Numbered from the stretch's first letter, positions 18,240-27,191 are shown. The stretch is DNA of 64,000 nt from Arachidicoccus sp. (GCA_028283605.1 JAPWKH010000008.1:186001-250000); one strand, 5' to 3'. Notes: generated by a model not told the origin, from the letters alone. Made by a program: numbers and translations.

Positions 18240-19193
18240 CTATGCAATTTCTTTTACAACATTGTATATCGTGCTCGGTTTGCCCAGCGTATAAAAATGC
18301 AACACCGGAACGCCGAAAGATTTTAATTCTTTGCTCTGCTGTATCAGCCATTCAATGCCTATTTTTTCGGCATCTTCATCTGTATTGGTTTGTTCAATTG
18401 CATTTGTCAAATCATGAGGAATTTCTATATTAAATATTTTCGGCAATACATTCAACTGGCTTTTTTTGGTTAAAGCTTTCAATCCCGGAATAATGGGAAT
18501 ATCAATTCCCAATGCTCTGCAATCTTCCACAAACCTGAAAAATTTTTTATTATCAAAAAACATTTGCGTCATAATATACGCAGCGCCCGCATCTACTTTG
18601 GCCTTCAGCTTTTGCAAATCATCCTGATAGCTTGCTGCTTCAAAATGCATTTCAGGATAGCCGGCAACGCCGGCACAAAAATCGGTTTTACCGCCGGCGG
18701 TAATTGTATTATCGAGATAGATTCCGTTATTAAGATTATTAATTTGTTTTAATAAATCTATCGCATATCTGTGCCCGCCAATTTCAGGCTCAAAATGAAT
18801 TTCGTTTTTTGCTGCATCTCCTCTTAGTGCCAATACGTTTTGTATGCCGAGAAAATTCAGATCAATCAATGCATCTTCCGTATCGTTTTTTGTAAAGCCG
18901 CCACAAATGATGTGAGGAACTGCATCGGTTCCGTAATGGTTCATAATGGCAGCACAGATTCCTACGGTTCCCGGACGTTTGCGTATGGCAACTTTTTCAA
19001 AAGTACCGTCGTCTCGTTTCTTTATAGTTGTATCTGCGCGGTGATATGTTACATTTATCCATGAAGGTTTAAATTCCATCAGCGGATCGAGATGATTGTA
19101 TATTGAAGAAATATCCCTTCCCTTCAGAGGAGGAAGAATTTCAAAAGAAATCAAAGTATCTTTAGCCTGTTGTATATGTTCTGTAATTTTCAT
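18240..19193 (-). CDS. metF: 5,10-methylenetetrahydrofolate reductase
   Basis: 317 residues from the ATG at 19193; the ORF track extends 13 codons further to a less likely start. It reduces methylene-THF to methyl-THF with a flavin for methionine synthesis. It opens 'MKITEHIQQAKDTLISFEILPP' with the conserved Glu, then 'NVTYHRAD', 'HIICGGFTKNDTEDALIDL', 'NVLALRGDA' and 'AAYIMTQMFFDNKKFFRFV'. The TIM-barrel length is normal. It stands alone; metK lies 6 kb away and no shared regulation is visible. Confidence 0.97.
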   Translation of the reverse strand: MKITEHIQQAKDTLISFEILPPLKGRDISSIYNHLDPLMEFKPSWINVTYHRADTTIKKRDDGTFEKVAIRKRPGTVGICAAIMNHYGTDAVPHIICGGFTKNDTEDALIDLNFLGIQNVLALRGDAAKNEIHFEPEIGGHRYAIDLLKQINNLNNGIYLDNTITAGGKTDFCAGVAGYPEMHFEAASYQDDLQKLKAKVDAGAAYIMTQMFFDNKKFFRFVEDCRALGIDIPIIPGLKALTKKSQLNVLPKIFNIEIPHDLTNAIEQTNTDEDAEKIGIEWLIQQSKELKSFGVPVLHFYTLGKPSTIYNVVKEIA

Positions 19194-19368
19194 TATTCGG
19201 ATAAATGGAGTGCAAGATAATGTAAAACACAATTATGTTATTTCAGTAATTCTTTATAATAATAGCAGCATTGTATATTTTCTTAAAATGATTTGCATTT
19301 TATTTAAAGAAAATCACCTTTTGGGATTAATGAATTTTCCGGAACTTTATTCAGCATTGGTTTATTAA

Positions 19369-19533
19369 GAATCTGTTTAAGTTAATTGTGTTTTTATCTT
19401 TAAACCGCAAAACATACAAAGTTTTACACGAAGTTCGCTAAGATTACTTTGGTTTCTTTGCGAAATACTTTGAGTACTTTGTGGTTAAAAAAAATTTCAT
19501 AATCATTATTTTACAATTAACTTAAACAGCCTC
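19369..19533. mobile_element. MITE-like element with 17-bp perfect terminal inverted repeats
   Basis: CTGTTTAAGTTAATTGT (19373-19389) and its exact complement ACAATTAACTTAAACAG (19513-19529) bound a non-coding stretch. Both ends extend outward by GAnn, and a TAA triplet flanks each side (19366-19368 and 19534-19536), a possible 3-bp target duplication. Inside, TTTAAACCGCAAA...TTTGTGGTTAAA forms a second inverted repeat with several internal CTTTG/CAAAG steps, so the whole element can fold as one long hairpin. No transposase is encoded. Its right end lies 31 bp before the YdeI-like gene. Confidence 0.7.
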
Positions 19534-19564
19534 TAATACATAACAATTTTAAAACTTGATTCAG

Positions 19565-20089
19565 ATGATCAGGTTCAAAACAATTATAAAAAAATTCGCA
19601 TCAAAGGGAGAAAAAACCGGATGGACTTATATTGAAATTCCTGCCTCGTTTGCTGAACAATTGAAACCCGGTTATAAAAAAAGCTTTCCTGTAAAAGGAT
19701 TATTGGATAGTCATTATTTTTCGGCAATTACATTACTTCCAATAGGAAACGGAGATTTCATAATGCCGTTAAACGCCACTGTCAGAAAAGCAATCAGAAA
19801 GAATAAAGGCGATGAATTAATGATAGAAATAGAAGAAGATATTAATAAATATGAAATAAATAAAGATCTTATGGAATGCCTGAAAGAGGAATATGATGCA
19901 ATGAATTTTTTTAATACGCTTGCTAAATCGCACCGGAACTATTTCAGCAAATGGATTGATGCGGCTAAAACTATAGAGACTAAAAGCAAGCGCATCGCAA
20001 GAGTTGTGAACGCGCTCGCAAATAATTGGGATTATAGTACTATGATAAAAATGCAAACAAAAGAGAATAAAAAATTAAAAGAACTGTGA
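19565..20089 (+). CDS. YdeI/OmpD-associated family protein (DUF1905)
   Basis: 174 residues from the ATG at 19565; the ORF track start is an upstream TTG. An N-terminal DUF1905-type beta-barrel ('GWTYIEIPASFAEQL', 'ITLLPIGNGDFIMPLNATVRKAI', 'GDELMIEIEED') is followed by a helical YdeI C-terminal part ('FFNTLAKSHRNYFSKWIDAAKTIETKSKRIARVV'). The biochemical role of this family is not established. A MITE-like element sits directly upstream and may supply or disturb its promoter. Confidence 0.88.
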   Translation: MIRFKTIIKKFASKGEKTGWTYIEIPASFAEQLKPGYKKSFPVKGLLDSHYFSAITLLPIGNGDFIMPLNATVRKAIRKNKGDELMIEIEEDINKYEINKDLMECLKEEYDAMNFFNTLAKSHRNYFSKWIDAAKTIETKSKRIARVVNALANNWDYSTMIKMQTKENKKLKEL

Positions 20090-20155
20090 AATGACCAATA
20101 AGAATTTTGTATACCCAAAGCAATGATTATTTTGGCCAATTCCATCTGACATTAA
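20088..20155 (+). repeat. Dispersed ~70-bp intergenic repeat, copy A
   Basis: The stretch starting GAAATGACCAATAAGAATTT, continuing AATGATTATTTTGGCCAATT and CCAT, aligns with 29842-29912 at roughly 80-85% identity by eye. Both copies have the same orientation relative to the following gene. It overlaps the stop of the YdeI-like gene and ends about 48 bases before the Rieske gene. Confidence 0.65.
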
Positions 20156-20202
20156 AAAAAATAAAAATAAACAGATGATTAATAAAATATTAAATAGCTT
20201 AA

Positions 20203-20517
20203 ATGCCTTTCTATAAAATCGCTGAAACCCTTTATTCTATTGATTTTCAGGAGAATGATTTATGTTCCTTTATTGTAAATGATAAAGAAATTGTTTTGGC
20301 AAAAAAAGACAATCAACTATTTGCTTGTGCTGCAATTTGTCCGCATGCAAGCTTCCCGATGAAAGATGGATATATAAGTTCTAAAGGTTTTATCGTTTGT
20401 CCGAAACACGATTATCAATTCAGTCTTCTTCATGGCAGGTGTATGAATGTTGAAGATTACAAACTTAAAATCTATAAAACCGAAAAACGTGACGATGGCT
20501 GGTATGTAGAAATATGA
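20203..20517 (+). CDS. Small Rieske [2Fe-2S] ferredoxin-like protein
   Basis: 104 residues. The two cluster-binding loops are clear: 'CPHASFPM' (C-x-H) and 'CPKHDYQFSLLHGRC' (C-x2-H), separated by the usual ~17 residues. This is the size of stand-alone Rieske proteins of the NirD/dioxygenase-ferredoxin type, which carry one electron in the cytoplasm. No signal or membrane segment. No oxygenase or reductase neighbour is visible, so the partner is unknown. It is followed by a strong terminator shared with the convergent lipoprotein gene. Confidence 0.92.
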   Translation: MPFYKIAETLYSIDFQENDLCSFIVNDKEIVLAKKDNQLFACAAICPHASFPMKDGYISSKGFIVCPKHDYQFSLLHGRCMNVEDYKLKIYKTEKRDDGWYVEI

Positions 20518-20536
20518 ATAAATTTCCGCTAACATA

Positions 20537-20567
20537 AAAGAGGTCATTTTCTTAAAACGACCTCTTT
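20537..20567. terminator. Bidirectional terminator
   Basis: AAAGAGGTC-attttcttaaaac-GACCTCTTT: perfect 9-bp stem between the convergent Rieske gene and the lipoprotein gene, with T/A-rich flanks. Confidence 0.8.
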
Positions 20568-20597
20568 GCAAAATTTATAATCAATAAAAATGCTATC

Positions 20598-21221
20598 TTA
20601 TTTTCCCGGTGCATTATAAGAATCCTCAACCGCCTGAAGACGTTGTTGAAGTTCATCTTTGGAATAAAACTTAAACATTTTTACAGGTTTTCCGTCGGAA
20701 GCGGCTGGTACATCGCCGATGCCTACAAATGGCGCAAATACATAAGTATGCGCTAAATCGTCATTCAGTTTTGCGATTTGCCCGTTGTTGATTAAATAAT
20801 TTTTATTGGCAGCAGAAATGTTTGCTCCAGTAAGCACTTGCTTTACACTGTCTATATATGCTTTTTGCTCATCTAAATCCAGGTCATGGTCAAGCCCGAT
20901 GTTTTTACCAACTATTAATTCGCTGCCATAGATAGGTAAAGAATTAGCGTTATAAATATAATATCCCGGTTCAGCAGGAACGCTTACTGTAGATTTTTTA
21001 CCGTTGTTGTCTACATTAATGCTTGTAACGGAAGCATCTTTCAAATCTATTTCCTTATTGTCGGCACCGCTGGTAGTGTCGCCTAAAGAAATATTCGTTC
21101 CGGTTGCATCTACCGTTACAGAGCCGGGCGAAACGATCAATATTTTTCTCTCTTTGCCCGGTCCGCCGGAGCAAGCAGCTAAAACAGCTAATGGTAAAAT
21201 TGCGAATAATATTTTTTTCAT
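20598..21221 (-). CDS. Hypothetical lipoprotein
   Basis: 207 residues with lipoprotein signal 'MKKILFAILPLAVLAAC' and a Gly/Pro linker 'SGGPGKERK'. I do not recognise the family. It contains an acidic stretch ('DHDLDLDEQKAYIDSVKQVL') and a C-terminal helix 'SKDELQQRLQAVEDSYN'. Probably anchored in the outer or inner membrane facing the periplasm. It is a single-gene unit between the shared terminator and the superoxide dismutase gene. Confidence 0.8.
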   Translation of the reverse strand: MKKILFAILPLAVLAACSGGPGKERKILIVSPGSVTVDATGTNISLGDTTSGADNKEIDLKDASVTSINVDNNGKKSTVSVPAEPGYYIYNANSLPIYGSELIVGKNIGLDHDLDLDEQKAYIDSVKQVLTGANISAANKNYLINNGQIAKLNDDLAHTYVFAPFVGIGDVPAASDGKPVKMFKFYSKDELQQRLQAVEDSYNAPGK

Positions 21222-21301
21222 TCTTACTTGGTTTCTTTTTTATTAATAATTTTTTTTGCCCGATTGGTATTCTACAAATTGTGATACTCAAATAAAAAAA
21301 T

Positions 21302-21335
21302 AAAAAAAGTGCAAAGAAGTTTTCCTTGCACTTTT
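21302..21335 (-). terminator. Rho-independent terminator of the superoxide dismutase gene
   Basis: On the minus strand AAAAGTGCAAGGAAAACTTC is followed by TTTGCACTTTTTTT: a 10-bp stem with a following T-run, 12 bases after the stop codon. Confidence 0.85.
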
Positions 21336-21346
21336 AAATAGATTGA

Positions 21347-21955
21347 TTATTTTTTTGTTGCTGCAAATAACGTCGCAACTTTTTCCCAGTTTACTACATT
21401 CCAGAAAGCGGCTAAATATTCCGGGCGTCGATTCTGATACTTCAAATAATATGCATGTTCCCAAACATCTACGCCAAGAACAGGTGTGCCTTTTACTTCG
21501 GCAATATCCATTAACGGATTATCCTGATTCGGTGTAGAAGTTACTTCAAGTTTACCATCTTTAACGATAAGCCATGCCCAGCCGCTTCCAAAGCGTGTAG
21601 CGCCCGCTGCATTAAATTTTTCTTTAAATGTATCGAAAGATCCGAAAGCTGCATCTATTGCCTGTGCAATATCTCCTGTAGGTGCACCTCCTGCATTTGG
21701 GCCAATGATTTCCCAAAAGAATGAATGGTTCCAATGTCCTCCGCCATTATTTCGAACGGCTGGAGAAATGCTTCCTGCAATCTTAACGATTTCGTCCAGC
21801 GGCTTGCTTTCGTTTTCGGTGCCGGCGATGGCTTTATTCAAATTATCTACATATGCTTGATGGTGTTTGTCGTGATGAATTTGCATCGTTTGTGCATCAA
21901 TATAAGGTTCTAAAGCGTCGAAGGCGTACGGTAGCGCCGGTAATGTAAATGCCAT
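21347..21955 (-). CDS. Superoxide dismutase, Fe/Mn family
   Basis: 202 residues, full length. It converts superoxide to oxygen and hydrogen peroxide. Metal ligands are visible in '[13 protein letters not shown]' (first His), '[13 protein letters not shown]' (second His) and '[19 protein letters not shown]' (Asp and His). No signal peptide, so cytoplasmic. Fe versus Mn preference cannot be fixed with confidence from these motifs. It has its own terminator and is monocistronic. Confidence 0.98.
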   Translation of the reverse strand: MAFTLPALPYAFDALEPYIDAQTMQIHHDKHHQAYVDNLNKAIAGTENESKPLDEIVKIAGSISPAVRNNGGGHWNHSFFWEIIGPNAGGAPTGDIAQAIDAAFGSFDTFKEKFNAAGATRFGSGWAWLIVKDGKLEVTSTPNQDNPLMDIAEVKGTPVLGVDVWEHAYYLKYQNRRPEYLAAFWNVVNWEKVATLFAATKK

Positions 21956-22074
21956 AATTGATAAAATTTATTAAATGAATATTATTTTAAAATTAGAAAA
22001 ATTACTTCTGTATTTTTCTGTCAGCACGCTAATTTACAACATAAAAAATTTTAATACGAAAAGGTTGCAAAATC

Positions 22075-22515
22075 TTAACGCTTATTTCTAAAAAACGTTT
22101 TTATCATATCGGCGCATTCGTGCTGTAAAACACCGGAAATAATTTCTGTTTTTATATGGAATGGCGAATGTTCTACATATTTTTTATAGCCATTTTTCTC
22201 ATCGGGCGCACCATAAACTATTTTACCTATTTTACTCCAGTATAATGCTCCGCAACACATGAGGCAAGGCTCTATGGTAACATACAAAGTTGCATCGGGC
22301 AAATATTTTGCAGATAAAGCATTGCAGGCAGAAGTAATTGCCAGTACTTCAGCATGCGCAGTAGGATCGTTCAGCAATTCGACCTGGTTATGCGCACGCG
22401 CAATTATTTTATTATTCAAAACCAGCACGGCTCCGATTGGTACCTCATCAGCATCAAAAGCTTTTTGCGCTTCCAGCAAAGCCTGTTGCATAAAATATTC
22501 GTGAGAGAAAATCAA
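22075..22515 (-). CDS. tadA: Cytidine/adenosine deaminase family protein, TadA-like
   Basis: 146 residues. The zinc deaminase site is complete: 'PTAHAEVLAI' near 52 (His and the proton-shuttling Glu) and 'PCLMCCGAL' near 84 (two Cys ligands). It starts 'EYFMQQALLEAQKAFDADEVPIGAV', the usual TadA opening, so the best call is tRNA-specific adenosine deaminase (A34 to inosine in tRNA-Arg). Guanine deaminase-like relatives have similar motifs and are an alternative. It lies 10 bp downstream of the cytochrome c gene, probably co-transcribed. Confidence 0.9.
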   Translation of the reverse strand: MIFSHEYFMQQALLEAQKAFDADEVPIGAVLVLNNKIIARAHNQVELLNDPTAHAEVLAITSACNALSAKYLPDATLYVTIEPCLMCCGALYWSKIGKIVYGAPDEKNGYKKYVEHSPFHIKTEIISGVLQHECADMIKTFFRNKR

Positions 22516-22525
22516 TTAAACAGCT

Positions 22526-22942
22526 TTATTTATTTTTCAACATCAAAACATATTTTACCATAGCTTTTGCATCGTCCAAAGAAATATCCGGATGAGGTGT
22601 CATAGGAACAGTGCCCCAAACGCCACTGCCTCCTCTGATTACTTTTTGCGCAAGTGCATTTACAGTCGCTTCATCGTTTGAATATTTATTTGCAACATCC
22701 TGGTATGCAGGCCCGGTGCCTGCTTCCTTAATTTGATGGCAAGTAAAGCAGTCGCTTTTTGAAACCAGGCCCAATCCTTTTTGATAATCCGGATTGCCGG
22801 AAACATCGGATGGTATTGAACCCATTTTTGGATTTCCATTTGTAGAAGCTACGCTATCTGACGAATTGCTTGTTGAGTTTCCCCCGCAAGCCACAATACA
22901 CATACAGATTGCGAAAGAAATTACTAATAAATATTTTTTCAA
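22526..22942 (-). CDS. Monohaem c-type cytochrome lipoprotein
   Basis: 138 residues with a lipoprotein signal ('..SFAICMCIVAC'), a Ser/Asn-rich linker, and one haem site 'KSDCFTCHQIKEAGTGPAY'. The axial Met is probably in 'GTVPMTPHPDISLDDAKAMVKYVL', the class I cytochrome c end. It would be attached to the membrane on the periplasmic side and carry electrons; the partner is not in this window. Confidence 0.92.
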   Translation of the reverse strand: MKKYLLVISFAICMCIVACGGNSTSNSSDSVASTNGNPKMGSIPSDVSGNPDYQKGLGLVSKSDCFTCHQIKEAGTGPAYQDVANKYSNDEATVNALAQKVIRGGSGVWGTVPMTPHPDISLDDAKAMVKYVLMLKNK

Positions 22943-23088
22943 TTTGAATAGATTTGTTATTTAGCAATAGGGTAAAAATAATTAATAACAGTCAATATTT
23001 TTTAGAATGTGAAAAGAGAATACAGGTTATCACATATTTTAACAACTAATTTATTCGTTTTAAGTACTTTCGTATAAACTATTTCTTG

Positions 23089-24264
23089 ATGGAAATAAAA
23101 GAAGTAAAATCAAAGACCGACATAAAAGATTTCTTGAATGTTGCAGCGGAGATAGAAAGCGTTTTGCCAAACTATATAAGACCATTGAATAATGATATTG
23201 AAGATGTATTTGATGAAAATAAAAACGTTCTTTTTAAGGCAGGCAATGCGTGGCGATGGATATTGAAAGACGGAAATAAAACAATAGGAAGAATTGCGGC
23301 ATTTGTAAATACAAAATATAAAAATTTTGGCACGGATTATCCCACAGGAGGCCTTGGATTTTTTGAATGTGTAAATGATGCACAAGCTTCAAACATGCTT
23401 TTTGATGCGGCAAAAGAGAAATTAAAATCACAAGGCATGCACGCCATGGACGGCCCGATAAATTTTGGCGACCGCGATAAATTCTGGGGGCTTTTGGTTG
23501 AAGGTTTTGAAGAAGAACCTATTTACGGCATGGCTTTTAATCAGCCGTATTACCAGAAATTATTTGAAAATTACGGATTTCAGAATTATTACAACCAATA
23601 TTATTTCGCGATGAATATAGATGATAAAATTCCTGCAAAATACCGCGAAAGGCATGCAAAATTTAAATCGAAAAAAGATTATACCGCAAAGCATATCGAT
23701 AAAAATAATCTGGAAAAACATGCGGAAGAATTTGCAACAGTTTACAACGCCGCTTGGGCGCAGCACAATGAAGGAAAAGAAATAACGAAAGAAGAAGTGC
23801 TCAAAACATTTCAAAAAATGAAACCTATTATCGATGAAAAGATTATTTGGTTTGCTTACTATAAAGAAGAGCCGATTGCAATGTGGATCAATATTCCGGA
23901 TTTGAACCAATATTTTAAACACTTCAACGGAAAATTTGGATTGATCGAAAAATTGAAACTGTTAGGGATGAAAAAACGAAAGACTTGCAAACGCTTTACC
24001 GGTATTGCATTTGGTGTAGTGCCAAAATATCAGGCTTTGGGAGTAGATGCTTTTATTATATGCGAAGGATCGGCTTTTATTCAAAGCAGAAGATTGTATG
24101 AACGGTATGAAATGGGCTGGAGCGGCGATTGGAATCCGAGAATGCTCAATATTTATAAGGCTTTGGGCGGAATTCAAAGCCGCAGGCTGATTACTTACAG
24201 ATATATCTTCGATAATAAACATCTTTTTGAAAGGCATCCTGTAATGGATTATTCGGGAAAATAA
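23089..24264 (+). CDS. GNAT-like acyltransferase family protein (YghO-like)
   Basis: 391 residues from the ATG at 23089; the ORF track begins one TTG codon earlier. The N-terminal part contains 'NKTIGRIAAFVNTKYKNF' and 'GGLGFFECVNDAQASNMLFDAA', which resemble the core strands of GNAT acetyltransferases. 'GPINFGDRDKFWGLLVEGF' and the C-terminal 'GWSGDWNPRMLNIYKALGG' are typical of a conserved ~390-residue bacterial family without a known substrate. Soluble, no signal. It leads a run of same-strand genes with mgsA and the phosphoesterase. Confidence 0.7.
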   Translation: MEIKEVKSKTDIKDFLNVAAEIESVLPNYIRPLNNDIEDVFDENKNVLFKAGNAWRWILKDGNKTIGRIAAFVNTKYKNFGTDYPTGGLGFFECVNDAQASNMLFDAAKEKLKSQGMHAMDGPINFGDRDKFWGLLVEGFEEEPIYGMAFNQPYYQKLFENYGFQNYYNQYYFAMNIDDKIPAKYRERHAKFKSKKDYTAKHIDKNNLEKHAEEFATVYNAAWAQHNEGKEITKEEVLKTFQKMKPIIDEKIIWFAYYKEEPIAMWINIPDLNQYFKHFNGKFGLIEKLKLLGMKKRKTCKRFTGIAFGVVPKYQALGVDAFIICEGSAFIQSRRLYERYEMGWSGDWNPRMLNIYKALGGIQSRRLITYRYIFDNKHLFERHPVMDYSGK

Positions 24265-24287
24265 TTTTTCAGATCAATCATTTTCAG

Positions 24288-24743
24288 ATGAAAAAGTATA
24301 AAGAACTCAAGCCGGTAAAAACGATTGCTTTAGTAGCTCATGATCACAAAAAAGAAGAATTAATAGATTGGGTAAACGCTAATAAAGAAACGCTCATCAA
24401 GCATCGGTTGATTGCCACAGGCACAACAGGCGCATTAATAGAAAGCCAGCTGAATGTGCAGGTAAGCCGTGTGCTAAGCGGCCCGCTCGGCGGCGATCAG
24501 CAATTGGGAGCCATGATTGCAACAGGCGTAATTGATTTAATGATTTTCTTTTGGGATCCTATGGAATCGCAGCCACACGATACGGATGTAAAAGCTTTAC
24601 TTCGCCTTTGCGTTGTATGGAACATTCCATTAGCCTGCTGTTCCGCAACGGCAGATTTTATTATCAGTTCGCCGTATATGAACAGCTCTTACAAAAGCGC
24701 TGTAACGGATTATACTGATTACCTTAAAAGAGCAATTAAATAA
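24288..24743 (+). CDS. mgsA: Methylglyoxal synthase
   Basis: 151 residues, full length. It converts dihydroxyacetone phosphate to methylglyoxal and phosphate, a bypass of lower glycolysis used under phosphate limitation or sugar overload. Signatures: 'ALVAHDHKKEELIDWV', 'LIATGTTGALIE', the catalytic-loop 'SGPLGGDQQLGAMI' and 'DPMESQPHDTDVKALLRL'. Its stop overlaps the start of the next gene by one base, so the two are translated from one message. Confidence 0.98.
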   Translation: MKKYKELKPVKTIALVAHDHKKEELIDWVNANKETLIKHRLIATGTTGALIESQLNVQVSRVLSGPLGGDQQLGAMIATGVIDLMIFFWDPMESQPHDTDVKALLRLCVVWNIPLACCSATADFIISSPYMNSSYKSAVTDYTDYLKRAIK

Positions 24744-25237
24744 TGAAAATAATCGGCTTACTCTCAGATACGCATAGTTACTTGCCGGCGCAAGTATTTG
24801 AACATTTCAAAGATTGTGATGAGATTTGGCATGCAGGAGATTTCGGTTCCTATCAAATAGTTGAAGAACTGAAAGCATTCAAACCTTTGCGAGGAGTGTA
24901 CGGAAATATTGACGGACAAGAAATAAGAAATGAATTTCCGTTGGAAAACATTTTTTATTGCGAAAAGGTAAAAGTATTAATGAAGCATATTGGCGGATAT
25001 CCGAAAAAATATGCACCCGGCGTAAAAGAATTAATCGCCAAAGAAAAACCGCAACTCTTTATCAGCGGGCATTCACATATTTTAAAAATTGTTTACGACA
25101 ACGAATTGCATTGCTTGCATATCAATCCCGGCGCTTGCGGGCAACAAGGCTGGCATCAGGTAAAAACGCTGGTAAAATTTGTTATTGACGAAAAAGAAAT
25201 AAAAGATTGTAAAGTGATAGAATTAGGCAGAAAATAA
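24743..25237 (+). CDS. YfcE/MJ0936-family metallophosphoesterase
   Basis: 164 residues. Metal ligands are in order: 'LLSDTHSYLP' (DxH), 'EIWHAGDFG' (GD), 'GVYGNIDGQEI' (GNxD), and 'LFISGHSHI' (GHxH). Such proteins are small cytoplasmic phosphodiesterases with in vitro activity on model substrates; the physiological one is often unknown. It is translationally coupled to mgsA (TAATG). It ends 3 bp from the convergent kinase gene. Confidence 0.93.
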   Translation: MKIIGLLSDTHSYLPAQVFEHFKDCDEIWHAGDFGSYQIVEELKAFKPLRGVYGNIDGQEIRNEFPLENIFYCEKVKVLMKHIGGYPKKYAPGVKELIAKEKPQLFISGHSHILKIVYDNELHCLHINPGACGQQGWHQVKTLVKFVIDEKEIKDCKVIELGRK

Positions 25238-25240
25238 AAA

Positions 25241-26159
25241 TCAGTAAATAGAAAATTTCGTCAATTCTATAAATTGTTTTTGCCGTGCTTTAATGACTTC
25301 CGGTGAAATGTTTCTCACGCCGTCAGCACCTAATTTTTCCACACAAAAACTTGCTGTAACCGATCCCATGATTACCGCCGTTTTCATGCTCTCGAAACTC
25401 AAATCATCTGCTTTGGAAAGGTAACCGATAAAGCCTCCGGCAAATGAATCGCCTGCGCCGGTTGGATCGAAAACTTCTTCCAACGGCAAGCCAGGTGCAA
25501 AAAATATTTGTTCATTATAAAATAATAGTGCGCCAAATTCGCCACGTTTTATTACCAAATATTTCGGCCCCATTGTTAATATTTTCTTCGCAGCTTTTAC
25601 GATAGAATATTCGCCCGTTAATTGCCTTGCTTCTTCATCATTCACAACTAAAGCATCTACCAGTTTTAATACTTCATGCAAATCGTCCAGCGCAATATTC
25701 ATCCAGAAATTCATGGTATCCAACAAAATAAATTTCGGTCTGTGTTTCAGTTGAAGTATAACCGATTTTTGAACAGAAGGAGATAAATTTCCCAAAAATA
25801 AATAATCTGTATTCTGATAATTTTCCGGCAATGTAGGGTTGAAATCTTCTAATACATTCAAGATCTGTAACCAAAGTATCGCGCGTGTTCATATCGGTAT
25901 GATAAATGCCGCTCCAGAAAAAAGATTTTTTATCTTTTACGATTTCTACGCCATCTGTTTTTACGCCTAACTCGTTCAATTCTTCCAATACTTCACTGGG
26001 AAAATCATATCCTACGATGGATACCTGGTTTATATCATTTGTAAAATTGCTCGCAGCGAAAGCGCCGAACGTTGCGGAACCGCCAATGGTTTTATCTGTT
26101 TTTGCAAAAGGCGTTTCAATAGCATCGAAAGCCATTGTGCCAACTATAGTAAGAGCCAT
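25241..26159 (-). pseudogene. PfkB-family sugar/nucleoside kinase, split by a +1 frameshift
   Basis: Two minus-strand ORFs (25674-26159 and 25241-25861) make one ~305-residue ribokinase-type protein. The 5' ORF has 'GTMAFDAIETPF', 'GGSATFGAFAASNF' and runs to 'NTRDTLVTDL'; the 3' ORF resumes 'NVLEDFNPTLPENY' and holds the catalytic 'DPTGAGDSFAGGFIGYL'. One extra base (C at 25859, G on the coding strand) shifts the frame. It is not in a homopolymer, so it is somewhat less likely to be a simple read error, but it is still possible. If real, the kinase is inactive. Substrate of this Bacteroidota subgroup is unknown to me. Confidence 0.87.
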
Positions 26160-26232
26160 TTGTATGAATTAATATTAAAAATAAAATTGTCCGCAAACCT
26201 ATTGCAATAAATCAAAAATGAAAAATCAAATC

Positions 26233-26748
26233 TTATCCAATTAAATACCGCTCTTTAAAAATTATTTGATGATAAATAAAATGCCCGTAAATGTTATAAG
26301 CAAAAGCGCGCGTGCTTGCCTGGTAATCTGCAATGTTGCCAATACGATTTAGCTGCGTTTCACTTAAGCTGCGCAGCAAAATATTCGTGGCATATCTTAC
26401 GGCTTTAAATTCTTCTTTCACATCATCAAAAGCACGGTGCGCTGCGTTGGAATGATCGTTGTAAATATCCTGATCAAAGCCGTTAAGCGTCTGCGTTTCG
26501 CCCCGCGAGATGGCAAGAACGCGATATGCAAAAACTCTTTCCGTATCTACGATATGTTGTAGCGCTTCTTTCACTGTCCACTTATTTTCGGCATAAGCAA
26601 AATTCGCTTTCTCATCCGGTAATGATTCAATGAAGTTGATGTGATTATCGTTGTAATTGCTGATAAGTTCCGCAATACTTTCTCCTTTCACCAAAGAAAT
26701 ATAGCGTTCAAAATATTCGGGGTATTCGGATTTTTGTGGGCGTGGCAT
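26233..26748 (-). CDS. DinB-superfamily protein
   Basis: 171 residues. Four-helix DinB fold with candidate metal His residues in 'VKEALQHIVDTERVFAYR' near 63 and 'YNIYGHFIYHQIIFKERYL' near the end. DinB-like proteins include thiol-dependent transferases (bacillithiol/mycothiol) and damage-induced proteins of unknown role. Cytoplasmic, monocistronic, divergent from gldC. Confidence 0.88.
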   Translation of the reverse strand: MPRPQKSEYPEYFERYISLVKGESIAELISNYNDNHINFIESLPDEKANFAYAENKWTVKEALQHIVDTERVFAYRVLAISRGETQTLNGFDQDIYNDHSNAAHRAFDDVKEEFKAVRYATNILLRSLSETQLNRIGNIADYQASTRAFAYNIYGHFIYHQIIFKERYLIG

Positions 26749-26816
26749 GAATTGCGGTTTTATTTATCCGTAAAATTATTAATCTCCCGTTAGGAATAAA
26801 AAATAACATTTAAAAT

Positions 26817-26824
26817 TATCTTTG
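26817..26824 (+). promoter_or_regulatory. -7 promoter box for gldC
   Basis: TATCTTTG matches TAnnTTTG and lies 19 bases before the gldC ATG; no clear TTG at the -33 position. Confidence 0.45.
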
Positions 26825-26843
26825 TCGCTTCAAAAAACAAATT

Positions 26844-27191
26844 ATGGCAAAATCTTCCATTCATATCGATGTGGAACTGGATAAGGATAAAGTACCTGAA
26901 AATATTTCGTGGCATGCGAGCGATAATAGCGATGAAGCGCAGAAAGCAAAAGCTATGATGGTTGCTTTTTGGGACGGTGCAGATAAAAGCGCTTTGAGAA
27001 TTGATCTATGGACGAAAGAAATGATGGTAGATGAAATGGCAGATTTTTTCTATCAGACTTTCACTACAATGGCCGATACATTTAAACGCGCTACAAATCA
27101 GCAACCGCTGGTGGACGATATTAAAAATTTCGCCAAAGAATTTTATCAAAAGTTCAGAAAGATTCAGATGGAACAAAATAAACTTGTCTGA
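26844..27191 (+). CDS. gldC: Gliding motility protein GldC
   Basis: 115 residues. It matches GldC in length and in segments such as 'SSIHIDVELDKDKVPENISWHA', 'AMMVAFWDGADKSALRIDLWTK' and 'DEMADFFYQTF'. GldC is a cytoplasmic accessory of Bacteroidota gliding that stabilises GldB in Flavobacterium and is widely kept even in non-gliders. It heads a same-strand series with yqeY and cvpA homologues. Confidence 0.93.
   Translation: MAKSSIHIDVELDKDKVPENISWHASDNSDEAQKAKAMMVAFWDGADKSALRIDLWTKEMMVDEMADFFYQTFTTMADTFKRATNQQPLVDDIKNFAKEFYQKFRKIQMEQNKLV

Noticed and set aside
25855-25865. RF2-like programmed +1 frameshift in the PfkB gene
   Set aside because: The site reads CTT GAA, without the in-frame stop codon and upstream Shine-Dalgarno-like element needed for that mechanism.
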